The position numbers were made by a program, and so were the translations under genes. The notes under the pieces were generated by a model. The model was not told the origin of the DNA, ran no database searches, and worked only from the letters and a program-made list of their open reading frames with translations. Positions 24,010-35,190 of a stretch of DNA of 64,000 nucleotides are shown piece by piece. The stretch is from positions 14,295,813 to 14,359,812 of the forward strand of contig OY783197.1 in the NCBI GenBank assembly GCA_963678675.1. Direction: 5' to 3'. The stretch comes from Xiphydria camelus. Lineage: Eukaryota; Arthropoda; Insecta; Hymenoptera; Xiphydriidae. How positions within the stretch are numbered: the stretch's first letter is position 1; each line of letters begins with the position of its first letter.

Positions 24010-24085
24010 GTGGGTCGAATATTATATTGTTCTATCAGCATTGCATAGTACATGCTGATAGAACAATATAATATTCGACGCACGA
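24010..24085. repeat. Near-perfect 32-bp hairpin with 12-nt loop
   Basis: 24010-24041 (starting CGTGGGTCGAATATTATATT) pairs with 24054-24085 with a single mismatch. The loop is ttgcatagtaca. It lies inside the Transib-like element. It could be a miniature foldback or, less likely, a small-RNA precursor. Confidence 0.85.
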
Positions 24086-24141
24086 TTTGCTACGAACCAT
24101 TGAAATAATTTTTGCCAACTTTACCTGCACTTGACCCATAA

Positions 24142-24720
24142 TATTTTTCGAAATTTCGACTTCGGATTCGTAATCAGCGACCCCAAAAACCCCCGAGTAC
24201 TCAATTTCACCCAGATTCGATTAAATTTTGAGAAACCTTTCCGCCATATTGGATCCGCCATATTGTTTTTCGAACTTTCGACTTTGGATTCGTAATCAGC
24301 GACCCCAAAAACCCCCGAGTACTCAATTTCACCCAGATTCGATCAAATTTTGAGAAACCTTTCCGCCATATTGGATCCGCCATATTGGATCCGCCATATT
24401 GTTTTTCGAACTTTCGACTTTGGATTCGTAATCAGCGACCCCAAAACCCCCGAATACTCAATTTCACCCAGATTCGATTAAATTTTGAGAAATCGTTCCG
24501 CCATATTGGATCCGCCATATTGGTTTTCGAATTTTCGACTTTGGATCCGTAATCAGCGACCCCAAAAACCCCCGAGTACTCAATTTCACCCAGATTCGAT
24601 CAAATTTTGAGAAACCTTTCCGCCATATTGGATCCGCCATATTGTTTTTTGAACTTTCGACTTTGGATTCGTAATCAGCGACCCCAAAAACCCCCGAGTA
24701 CTCAATTTCACCTCGATTAA
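24142..24720. repeat. Tandem array of GGATCCGCCATATTG units
   Basis: About five units of 121-133 bp repeat CGACTTTGGATTCGTAATCAGC, CCCGAGTACTCAATTTCACC and one or two copies of TTCCGCCATATTGGATCCGC. The unit is related to the inner repeats of the foldback elements at 2854 and 31528. The array abuts the right terminus of the Transib-like element. Confidence 0.85.
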
Positions 24721-24774
24721 TACACTTTTTGAATTTTGGCCAAGAAAACCGGTCTTTAGCCCCACTGTGCGGCG

Positions 24775-25770
24775 TGCAAAGATGGTGCCATGATGTGGGA
24801 CTAGTAATAAACGAAAAAAAAAGCAAGTTAATGATAATAAAACCACAATCAGAACCGGGAGAGTTTGGGAAGTTACAACTTAAAAAACATGGAATGGAAT
24901 GCCTTCACGAAAACTATTAGGGTGCAGGTATAGCAGGAATTGTAGGCTGTAAATGTGATACTCTGAAGGAAGTTACTAATTGTAAGCATAAATATCTTGG
25001 AATTTACATCGATAATAGGTTTAAGTGGGATGTACAAATAGACTACGCTATTGCGAAGATTAGGGTATCGAGTTGCGTCATACATAAAATAAAAAACTAT
25101 ATTTCGAGTAAAACCCTGAGAGCTATCTACTGCGCCCTGATAGACTCGCACATTAGATATGGAATTTTAGCGTGGGGAACGGCAGAGGAGGTTTTCATAA
25201 AAAAGTTACAAGCAGCACAGAAATATGCGCTGAGACAGTTTGAAAAGAAGGAGCATCTAAACTACGTGCAGATGGCGGATAGACTTAAGGTATCGACGGT
25301 AAGGGGGATGTACTACTATTCGTTATACATGGAGCAATTCCTGGTGAAAGGTATAGAATATGAAGAAGTACAAGGAGGGTATAATACAAGGAAGGGTTCA
25401 AGAGTTCCAGTCCCTAGATGCATAAACAAATTCAGCTATAGAACAAAGAAATATCTAGCAATTAGATTGCTAGAGCAAATTCCAATAAAGGAGATAAGAG
25501 AGTTAAAGAAATGCGAGATAAAAAACTACTTGAAAGAGTGTACAAATAATATAGAAGTAAACTTACATTTACTAGGAGTAAGTTAATACGTATTAGGTAT
25601 AAGGTGGATATATTTTAGTTGATAAGAATTTAAGAATAAGAACCTCCACCATATGTGGTGTAAGCGAAATGGCACCTGTCGAAAAGCAAACTTTATGCTT
25701 GACGGGACCTTTAATATAAAAGATGTAGATGGTGGTAAATAAAAAACTACTACTACTACTACTACTAGTT
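24775..25770 (+). pseudogene. LINE ORF2 reverse transcriptase, 3' part, and (TAC)n tail
   Basis: Continuing from 22210, the frame reads VINEKKSKLMIIK, a TAG at 24918, then KHKYLGIYIDNRFKWDVQI, LRAIYCALIDSHIRYGILAWG and KKLQAAQKYALRQF, ending at TAA 25586. This is the thumb and C-terminal region of the same ORF2. The 3' UTR ends with about eight TAC units (25747-25768). The tail matches that of the truncated LINE at 18081-18105. Confidence 0.85.
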
Positions 25771-26445
25771 CTCAGTTACACATAAAATTATTCAATTGTT
25801 TCTACTGCTTTTCGGCAATAAGAAGTTTAATACCTAATTGTTATCTTTGAAATTCTCAAAATGAAATGATATATTAACGATCGTTGAACGACCGATATTC
25901 ATACAGATTATACATTACATAGATTAATTATATTATATGAGTATATTCATAGAAGAGAAAACACAACGTGAAAGCAAACAGCCTCGTTCATTCGGATTCG
26001 ATTTTTGATTAGCTTAATGATTCATTTATGACACAATTTAATACAGTTCTCTTAGATTCATCGATTGATCAACGGGTTGCAGTAATTAATGGATCGTAGG
26101 TAAGTAATAAGTTTCCTCTCTAAACACTGCATCATTATTACTGTTTTATTTTCACGGCTATTACGGTACGCTGAGCATATAAGAGGGAAGAGTAAATATT
26201 TTTAATTTTTTGCTAATAATATTAATAAGTTTCATGTTAAAAAGCATAGATAGTGTCTGTTTCCTTTTATTCTTGATAACAACAACTCGAGTTATAATCA
26301 TACACCTGGGGTAATTAATCACCCGAGCCGTTTCCTATTCGGCGATGTCTAATAAAATATTAGGATTTTGAAAGAAATTAAAGGAAAAATTACTTGGAAG
26401 ATAATCGGTTGAGAGCGTCCCGTAATACAGAGAGAGAGATAAAAG
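25771..26445. other. No recognisable gene
   Basis: AT-rich sequence with no coding or repeat signal that I can support. Confidence 0.3.
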
Positions 26446-26461
26446 GTATTATTAATTTACA

Positions 26462-26640
26462 GATATCGAACTGCAACGAGGTAACGGAGACGCAAACCAC
26501 AACTACGGCCACATCGACGTCGACGAAAATTTCAAGGGCAAAATCAACGGCCTCCTCTACACTACATCGACCACTACCATGTCGATGGCCAGGTCGACTT
26601 CCCCATCAACTTCAGTACCTACCAACATGCATGGTTTCCT
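26462..26640 (+). pseudogene. GC3-rich exon fragment of an unrecognised host gene
   Basis: After a TTAATTTACAG acceptor (to 26461) comes a stretch with strong C/G third positions, reading ELQRGNGDANHNYGHIDVDE and NFKGKINGLLY. A one-base shift near 26560 leads to a second well-biased stretch, HYHVDGQVDFPINFSTYQHA. The base use is unlike the AT-rich surroundings and suggests a functional exon once. It stops just before the inverted repeat of a 4.3 kb transposon at 26657. I do not recognise the family. Confidence 0.4.
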
Positions 26641-27435
26641 TAATTTCGAAATTGTATGGGGCATTCTATGTCAAGACAGCCACTTTTTTTCATCAGGGTG
26701 TCAAACAAATCTGATTTTTATTTACATAGTCATACTTGATGAAAAAACATTACCTGCATTTTTTTAGATTTTTTTCACGCGCTGTTAATGGTTTACATCG
26801 ATTTGAAAAATAAATTTGAACTTTAAAGTTTCAAATGTACTATTAATGGCATAAACAACTTTGTATACATGAAATTTTTTGTTTTTTTCTCATTTTTAAA
26901 AAAAAATATAGGTATAGGTATGAAAATTTTTAAGTGACATTAAAAGGCATTTTATTACAAAAAAGTGAAAAAAAAACACCAGAAAATATTTATTTCGCCA
27001 AAGCGACAGTCTCGGTTTTTCTTAAAAAAAAAAGCAGTATATTTGAAATCAATAAAAACTGCGTAGAAAAAAATTTGGTAGTGGGAGGGTCATTTCTTCA
27101 TGAAGAAAAAAATTCTTTTTAAGCTTTTTGTCCCCTAAAATTTTTTTAAAAATCAAAAAATGTTGCTTATTATCTTTCTATGGATCTAATAAAATTTAGT
27201 CTACACAAGTATATCAATGATAACACCGAAAATGCAGAAAATATAGGGTTTTCAATAAGAAGAATCGAATTTTAGATGTTCGACATTTAAAAAACCATTT
27301 AAAAAAACACTGCAAGTCAAAAATAAAAGAAACATGAAATACAACTGGTAGAAAAAGGTTTCCTTCAACATTATTACATATGAAACATATAAAAAATACA
27401 AAAAAAAAGACAGATTAATGAAAATTACGAGAAAA

Positions 27436-30400
27436 TTATAATTTTCCCGGAGCTCCTATCAGATTTTCTATTTTATGAATTCTTTCTGTCGTAACAGCCT
27501 TTTTGTGGTATTTTCTTTTTGGAAACACGTCAAAGCTTTCACTGAAGGAAAATCTCTTCAGCATTAATTGTTCCTTTTCAATGGGAATTATGCAATGATA
27601 TTTTTGGGTACCTGGTATGAGTTTAGCGTTCGCGAATATAGTTAATAATGCAGAAGCAAGTTCAATGTGATCTTGTTTTGAACTGAAGAAAACTTCAGTC
27701 TTTTCCAAGTAATCTTTTGCAAAATTAAAGAATGCCTCACACGTCAGGACTTGATCTGCTGGATTAACAGCTTGAAGGCTTTTTCATGCTACATGTCTCA
27801 TCAAGTTCCCACCGATTTCATCACGTGGACCTTTACCGTGTCCAGAACTAAAGAACTGCCATTCAGCAGGTACATCGAAATCATTTTCATGTTCAGAAAG
27901 ATTAGCAAAACTAAATCTATTCTTAAAATGCTGTGCAGCACCATCAGTGAAATAAATTACTTTTTTCAGAGTGAGTTTCTTCTTTAAATCATCAATTATT
28001 ATTCTACGACATGCATGAACAGCCACTGTATTATGTTGCAAATCGTCTGAGAGTATTGCCATAGAATCATGTTGTAGTTTATCTCCAACTTTGTAATTAT
28101 ACACCACGGTGTACATCGAACACTGATTACACAGGCCGACAAATTTCTGACCCAGAAACGGGACCTTGTGTGCCCGAAGGATTTTGTTACGCTGAATCCG
28201 AATCTGGCTTCAGATTTAACCCTATACGTCAGGTTTTCGAGATATCCTAACCTAAAAGTGCGAAAAACACGCTTTTCTGCTAAATTCGGGGTTATCTATC
28301 ATCGCGAATAAATTTTTTTTCTAAAAACGGATGACGCCTTTCTACAGCAGCAATCTTACCCTTTAAAACTATGTCTCCAAATGTTTATATAATTTTTTTT
28401 TATTGAGATATCTGTGATTGAAACTAGGTACTTTCGCTATTTCAATACAGCATTGGGTCACATGCAATTTCCTTAACTCCCAACCCTGTAACCTAGGAGT
28501 ATATAAGCTAAGTCTATTAAAACCCAAATTTCCTCAACCCCCCAACCCTGTCATATTACATATAGAAAAGACTGATATAATATATCGGTTCATTTGAAAA
28601 ATTGCATGTGACCCAATGCTGTATTGAAATAGCGAAAGTACTTAGTTTCAATCATAGATATCTCAATGAAAAAAAAAAAAGATATACAACATTTGGAGAT
28701 ATAGTTTTAAAAGGTAAGAGTGCTGCTTTAGAAAAGCGTTATCGGTTTTTAGAAAAAAAAATTTATTCGCGATGATACATAACCCCGAATTTAGCAGAAA
28801 AGCGTGTTTTTCGCACTTTTAGGTTAGGATATCTCGAAAACCTGACGTATAGAGTTAATTCTGAGGCCGGATTCGGATTCAGCGTACCAAAATCCTTCGG
28901 GCAAACAATGTCCTATTTCTGGGTTAGGACTTTCGTTAAATTTTGTCGGCCTGTGTTATTATTCCAGTGGAATGACTGAATTGCATCTTGTACTACAAAT
29001 GCATAATTTTCAGCCCAATCCGTCTGTATAATCACTTCATCTTCCTTAAGATTCTCTTTGCGATAATCGAGATATTGGGATCACTGATTTGCGATGAATG
29101 CATGAGATTTCAATTTATCCACCTTTTCACAAAGCTTTGCGATAAAAGCATCACTCGACAAGATGTTGACTTTCATGGTGGATCGATCTGTTTCTGTCTC
29201 ATTGTAAAATTCAATGTTTTCAATATGATTATCGTCAAATATCGATTCAATAAAAAATGCTAATTTCTCTGATCCAGGACAATTTTTACATACAGTGAGA
29301 TTTTCAAGTGATGTGCTGTACTTTTAGTTAAACGGGACAGGTTTGCACCATCCACTATTAATTTCACGTTTTCATGGTGAACACAAACGCAAACACTGTG
29401 GCACCACTTGCTCCTGCGAGAATACAGTGTCGGCCGTAAATTGGCAAAGGTTGAGAAACTTATTTTTATTTCTGGATGAGTTTCTATAAAACCTTGATAC
29501 AATTCCTTAAGATTACAGTATTTTAAGCGTTTCTGTACTTGTTGACGTGAACCATCCGGTTGCTTAATCGAGATGAAATCTTTTTTTCCTGGTAACTGTC
29601 TGCTGTTACTGTCATGTTCATAAAACGCTATCACTTTGTTAAGAACATCTTCAGGTATGGATTTTCCACTACGGGGATTTGGAGAACTAAAAATAACGTT
29701 CTCAGTCACAAGGTCCTTCGCTTTTTTTGTAGCTGCAGCAAAATCCTTATCTTCCTCAGCTGCCATCCTAGGTTTTTTGAGAGAAGGAGGATAATAGGGC
29801 TCTAGCGTACTTCCACAAACGTAGCTTTTGTTTGTGTTACACGTGTACATATAGAGAATGTACATCCAAGTTTCGCCAAGAAACCCAGCTTGGTGGCGCT
29901 GCTTGTATTTACCTTTTGATAACGATTTTCCACGGAAAGAATTTATTTTAATGCTTTGAAATCCACATTCTATTATAATTGAGGCCATGTTGATTAAATC
30001 TCATAGGTAAAACACTTCAATTATTATCCAAAATAACGTGTAAACAGCGCTTATACCACGGGCATCTGCTTAATGCTTGGTGCGTGCCACAGATGGCACT
30101 CTATCTGTTTTGTGCAGTTACCCAATCGCCCTATAAGTTTCGTCGCTTGTCTGACTGCCTGTAGTACAGGTTGATGATTGAGTTGCGGAAATAAATGAAC
30201 TTGAATTTTGAGATCCAAAATGTTGATTTGTTTACTTGTGGATTTCTTCAAATCTTTGAACTGGAGATCATCATCAACTTGTTTGTCACTTTGAGAAACA
30301 GGCCTAGAGGACCCTGATTCAGCTGTCTCAATATTTTCACAATGTTTTTCATTTTTCCCAATGAAACTTTGATCTTGACCGTCATTAACCTTTAGAGGAC

Positions 30401-30661
30401 GGGGATTTTTTTAAAATAGTTTGTGTTCTCAGGGTGGTCCCTGAAGGGGGAATATCGTTCTTTTTCCTCATCATTTGAAACTGATTGAAAATGAAGCTCA
30501 TTTGTTTAACTGAGACATCGCCGACAATAATCACAAACTTTTTTACCTTCTAGACAAGGGAATTTATTTTTCAGTTGTTCTGAAACTATACTCCCATTAT
30601 ACTTCACGTGTTTTTCTAATGAAAAAGGATTGCAATATCGATCGTGGAATATTGACATTTT
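27436..30661 (-). pseudogene. Transposase-like gene of the 4.3 kb element, interrupted
   Basis: The start is MSIFHDRYCNPFSLEKHVKY at 30661, followed by CDYCRRCLS. A central region reads from MAAEEDKDFAAATKKAKDLV through NVIFSSPNPRSGKSIP and KRLKYCNLKELYQGF. Then come CPGSEKLAFFIE, TDWAENYAFVVQDAIQSFHW and, after a foldback insertion at 28130-28955, VIYFTDGAAQHFKN and SSGHGKGPRDEIGG. The acidic residues in TDWAENY and FTDGAA may be catalytic. Lesions include stops at about 30510 and 29078 and a shift near 29260. The protein resembles transposon proteins common in arthropods; I do not have a family name. Confidence 0.65.
28130..28955. mobile_element. 826-bp foldback element, CACAG ends, TTA target, inside the transposase gene
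   Basis: CACAGGCCGAC at the left and GTCGGCCTGTG at the right are flanked by TTA (28127-28129 and 28956-28958). The two halves are inverted copies over most of their length, with TTCGAGATATCCTAACCTA and AACCCCGAATTTAGCAGAAA in both. Removing the element with one TTA joins SFHWNN to NQCSMYTVV in frame, which confirms the borders. Confidence 0.9.
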
Positions 30662-31527
30662 TAACCTGAATCTTAATCCAAAATAAATTTTCTGTTATAC
30701 TTTTAGGTTATGACTACAACCTGAAACTCCTTACTAATCAAAATATCGACGGAATTAATCAAAAACAGTACCATCTAAGTTGTTTATGCCATTAATAGTA
30801 CACTTGAGACTTTAAAGTTCAAATTTATTTTTCAAATCGATGTATACCATTAACGGCGCGTGAAAAAAATCTAAAAAAATTCAGGTATGTTTTTTCATCA
30901 AGTATGACAATGTAAATAAAAATCAGATTTTTTTGAGACCCTCGTGAATAAAAGTGGCTATCTTGACACAGAATGCCCCATATACTAAAGCGACTTGAAC
31001 GCATTTTCACCAAAATTTGACTTGACCCCTTTTACCCGCGCAGAAGTGATTTAATACCTAAATATATAAAATATTTTCCTGTGAATCCTTTCTCTTTTTT
31101 TACGCTTTACGTAATTTATTTATAATCTACGTATTCCGATATATAAAAATTTAGAACTGCAGTATAAATGGTTAAAACATAATGATCCCATCCTTGATCG
31201 CAAGGTGGTTTAATGTACATACCTGACAAATAAATATTTACGCCGCCGTCTTACTTACTGTTTTTGTCCGATGCTGTCGACGTATTCACTTTTGAAGAAA
31301 CCTGAAGTGTCATTGGTTGTCATATTCCCAGAGAAAGTGATGTCAACCTCGCAAATAGTTCCGTACTTTAACATTTGCTCTAAATGGATGATGTACCAAG
31401 ATCTCTTTGAATGGTGTTCCGACCTCGCCACATTAACAGCCGAGTAAGAATTAATTCCTTCCCTGTGGAATTAGCTCTGAATACTTCTCATTTTTTGTCC
31501 AGTACAATAAATGTATTATTATAATTA

Positions 31528-32154
31528 TAGAGTCACACAAAAAAAAAGTGGGGTATACTTTTGATGCGATATATGTTAGCCGCAGTAATTTTGCCTCCTG
31601 ATCACGAATCCGGTGTCAAAATTTGTCCATCACATCACATTTTTTTTTAATCTCAAAAAACCAGCCAGAGATCATGATTTCCAAAAAGTTAATGGACTTA
31701 AACCAAATTCGGTATAGGGGTTTTTTTGGGTCGCTGATCACGAATCTGAAGTCGGATTTCAAAAACTTAAGATGGCGGATCAAATATGGCGTACGATATT
31801 TTCGAAAATCGACGGATTTATGCTAAATTTGGTATAGGGTTTTTTTTCGGTCGCTGATTACGAATATGGTTATATTTGCAAAAATTCAAAATTGTCGAAA
31901 ATCTCATCCGCCATGCTGGATCCGCCATCTTGAATTTTTGAAATCCGACTTTAGATTCGTGATCAGCGACCTAAAAAACCCTCTATACCGAATTTGGTTT
32001 AAGTCCATTAACTTTTTGAAAATCATGATTTCTGGCTGGTTTTTTGAGATAAAAAAATGTGATGTGATGGCCAAATTTTGATCAGGAGGTAAAATTACTA
32101 CGGATAACATATAACGCATCAAAAGTATACCCAACTTTTTTGTGTGTGACTGTG
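31528..32154. mobile_element. 627-bp foldback element, TTA target
   Basis: The right end is CACAGTCACACACAAAAAA (inverted); the left end reads TAGAGTCACACAAA, eroded in the first bases. TTA flanks both sides (31525-31527, 32155-32157). Long arms include GTATACTTTTGATGCG and inner copies of GATGGCGGATC-type repeats shared with 2854-3839. Confidence 0.8.
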
Positions 32155-32157
32155 TTA

Positions 32158-33030
32158 TTATTACATGGTATTTAGTGAAATGTGAAAAAGAAATTCTCTG
32201 ACTTTTCCAAGTTTTTTAGTCTGAAATAGCCTAATTTCCCTGATAGCTATGGGTATAGATCAAGTATAAAGTTTTACGCATCAATCATTTTTCGTCGAAT
32301 GAACTAATTAACTAATAACATAATGGTCGTAATATTCATAGAACGGATTATGACAACTGAAAAATAAATATTAAAATAGTTTAATTTTATCAAATCATAC
32401 TGGTCGTACTTTTTAATGGCTTTTTTTTACAGCAGAAAAGAACTTCGATACATATACATACACATAGTGAACACTTGTTTTAGATTTCTGACGCTTGTTT
32501 TTTTTCAGGCAGTTCAATAAATTGAATTTAATTTGAATTCTTATCAGTGTTTACAATGTTAAGCCATATATGATCGTAGTTATAAAATTGGATTTATATT
32601 TTAATATTTTGTGGGTTCAATATTTGTTGATAGCCTTTTGCTTCATTTGAAGTATGCATTATGAATTGAGGGTGATATGGCAAAGCAATAAATTAGATTC
32701 AATGAAAATAATTCTGTCAAGGTGAGCTTAAAGGTGAGTAAAGAATAATAAATATCTTTGGAAATATATAACTGAAGAGAAAGTATTGAAATAAGTCGAT
32801 ATATTTCCCAATATTTTTAAGATATTTGTAAATATTCATTGTTTAAACTAATTATTGGCCCGTTTTGCTCCGTAATACTATCGCAACTAAAAGTGTGATC
32901 CTCTGTCCATAATCTCGAAATTTCCTCCATTTCATTAACTCTCTCACTGTTCTCAGGATATTCACAGGGTTTTCACAAGTTTATTGCTGAAACAAATTAG
33001 TAATTCGTACTTTTTGATAGTTCAAGCACT
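32158..33030. other. No recognisable gene
   Basis: AT-rich; no exon, RNA or element terminus recognised. Confidence 0.3.
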
Positions 33031-33034
33031 TATA

Positions 33035-33185
33035 CAGGGTGCGTCACGCAATATACGCCAGCGTAGCGGGTTGCATATCGGTTATCCGCCTGGCGCCGTA
33101 CACAGGCGCCTGCTCCTGCAGCGGATCGGATACGTCAACCGATATGCAACCCGCTACGCTGGCGTGTATTGCGTGACGCACCCGA
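33035..33185. mobile_element. 151-bp palindromic MITE, CAGGGTGCG end
   Basis: The sequence from CAGGGTGCGTCACGCAATA through GCGGGTTGCATATCGGT folds back on an inverted copy ending GCGTGACGCACCC. TA lies on both sides. The central loop is about 30 bp and GC-rich, against an AT-rich background. Confidence 0.8.
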
Positions 33186-33453
33186 TATATTGCTTAAAAA
33201 TTGCGTCCCTTTCATCGTTTCCGAAATATTTTTTCCTCGCTCATGCCAATTTCGAGGCCTTTTCCAGCCTATTTTTACACCGTAAGATAGCGTTTTTCCC
33301 GCGTGACACCGACCGAGAGTCCGCAGGCTGTTAAAAGATTGCTTAGTCCGACGTGGGTCCTTTTTCCAAACTGATAAACGCAACGTGAAATGAGCCGTGT
33401 TTACTTCTGTTTGTTTTGTTTTGAGAAATGGGCATTCATGAGAAAAAATAGTA

Positions 33454-33624
33454 TATGTCATTCGGCTAAAAAATCCTCGGCTTTTTAAGACTTTGTTTAG
33501 GTCGTAACACGAGGCATGGTGAGGGGACGAGGCCTTCGGCGAGCCTCATCCCTTCACCATGCCTCGTGTTCCGACCTAATAAAACGCAGTCTGAAAGAAC
33601 TTCGGATTTTCGCCTAATGACATA
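33454..33624. mobile_element. 171-bp foldback MITE
   Basis: Arms of about 80 bp: the inner 36 bp (TAGGTCG.AACACGAGGCAT...) are nearly perfect and the outer part (TATGTCATT.GGC.AAAATCC) is diverged. The loop includes CTTCGGC. Confidence 0.75.
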
Positions 33625-34092
33625 AGATACTAGTAAACACCATTGCCTCATTTTTATTCGTATATAAGACAATGGAAATATCTAGTTTTTGAAAAAACAA
33701 TTTTACAGCTAGAACATAGGTTTAATGGACATTTAGATCACTATAGATTCAGTGGAATAAAAAAAAAAGTTAAAATTTGTAGGCCAGTGTAATTGCGCTG
33801 GGTACTTTATACATATTATACGTGTCCAAATTACAGAATTTTTTATATAAAAGAGAATATACCGCAGGTCACAGCTAAAGATGCCATATTGGATTTCACG
33901 ATATTAAATACGTACCTATAATATAAATTCTTAACTTTCTGCCCGATTTGAAAGCAGTTATACACTTAAAGCAATTTTGTAACGCTCATACTTTTATCCT
34001 GAAGAAGGATTTTTCATTTTAGACTCTAGGAGAGCCGGGGTTTAAGAACTACGAAATGCCGATAAAACAGGAAGCTTCAGGATCCCCTAAAA
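33625..34092. other. No recognisable gene
   Basis: AT-rich; nothing supported. Confidence 0.3.
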
Positions 34093-34449
34093 AAAGTAGG
34101 TTATAATATCTTTCAGGCACAGAGAGCTCGAACATAATACGAGTAGATGCAATACGTGGTGCAAGATAGAACATTTAAAATACGGAAGATTACGAGGAAC
34201 GGTTATTTGGATTTAAATATAGATTAGTAATCAGTACATGGTATGTTATAAAAAACAAAATATTTATTTGAATGTCCTTTTTTTTAATTAGTTCTTAAAA
34301 TTGCATTCCTTTTCCTTTGTCGTCCCATTGCTGATGCTGTAAATGGAAAATAGATCATGCTAGTTTAACATTTCCTCTCCGTGTTAAACGCGCGGAAAAT
34401 AATTGTACATTATCTTCCACGACGTCAATTCGCCGATCAGAGGGACTGC

Positions 34450-35190
34450 TCAAAAGTCATTTCCTTCTACGGCGGTGTAATATCCCAACCTGTGGTAGAA
34501 GGTGTTCGTGGCATTTCGTACTTGAGCTGGTAAGATATTGTTCGAAATGTTAATTATCTTATTTCTTAACTCGTTTATATTTCGGCACAGATTTCCATAT
34601 AGCTTGTTTTTCATGTGCCTCCAGTAATAATAATCTAGCGGTGTTAGATCCGGCGATCGCGTGGGTTATGCAATTGGACCATTGAGGTCTATCCGTCGAC
34701 CTGGAAACTACTGGTCCAGATAACCGGAGTATGAAAAAATGGAAGTGGCGGAATGACTTCATTGCAAAAGAGCTTCAAGGAACACCATCTCCATTGAGAC
34801 TTCCCTCAAGGAAGATAGGACCGACAACCGTTAAGCCCATAAGTCATGCCTAAACATTAATTTTCACAGGATACTACGTATTTACATCCCATCATATCCT
34901 AGGATTTTCTATAAACCAATATATTGTATTCCGCCTGTTAGGCTAGCCTTCGAGAAAAAAAGTACTTTCGTCCGAAAAACAAATATTTCTCAGGAGTTCT
35001 GGATTTTCGTTGATTTGGTTTATCGTTATTTCGCAAAACTCCATCCTTCGGTGTTAATCTTCTGGTTGTAATCTTTGTTGAAAATGTACTTTTTAAGGAA
35101 TTTTATGTTTATGCAAATCCCTTAGAACTGTTTCTGACGTATTTAAATTGTGTGCTATTCTTAGTTATTTGTGCTTGTTCGGGCGCCACG
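34450..35190 (-). pseudogene. Tc-like DDE transposase, degenerate copy 1
   Basis: On the minus strand the frame shows RMEFCEITINQINENPELLR, FSDESTFFLEG (first catalytic Asp block), then, after a large deletion of the centre, RSPDLTPLDYYYWRHMKNKL and ILPAQVRNATNTFYHRLGYY, ending at TGA 34450-34452. These are standard blocks of IS630/Tc1-type insect transposases. Several stops (for example after LEG and PGRRIDLNGPIA) show it is dead. The region from about 34093 to 35170 matches 38830-40389 in inverted orientation. Confidence 0.75.

Larger units (their letters stand above)
22211..24769. mobile_element. Transib-like non-autonomous element (2,559 bp) inserted in the LINE
   Basis: The element starts CACAGTGGGGC and ends GCCCCACTGTG. 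Inverted similarity extends through TGGCCAAAATTCAAAAA. It is flanked by a perfect 5-bp duplication CGGCG (22206-22210 and 24770-24774). Deleting it with one CGGCG copy brings the LINE reverse transcriptase back in frame across the join (DLDGVQRWCHDVGLVIN). CACWRTG termini with 5-bp GC-rich targets are characteristic of Transib elements, whose ends resemble the V(D)J heptamer. The interior has no transposase, only simple repeats, a hairpin and a tandem array. A 487-bp element at 37094 shares the end. Confidence 0.85.
26657..30980. mobile_element. 4.3 kb DNA transposon with about 215-bp inverted repeats
   Basis: The ends TGGGGCATTCTATGTCAAGA (26657) and its inverted copy (to 30980, one or two changes) begin terminal repeats running to about 26870 and from about 30775. 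TA flanks both ends. The transposase-like gene reads on the minus strand inside. I cannot assign the superfamily. Confidence 0.75.
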
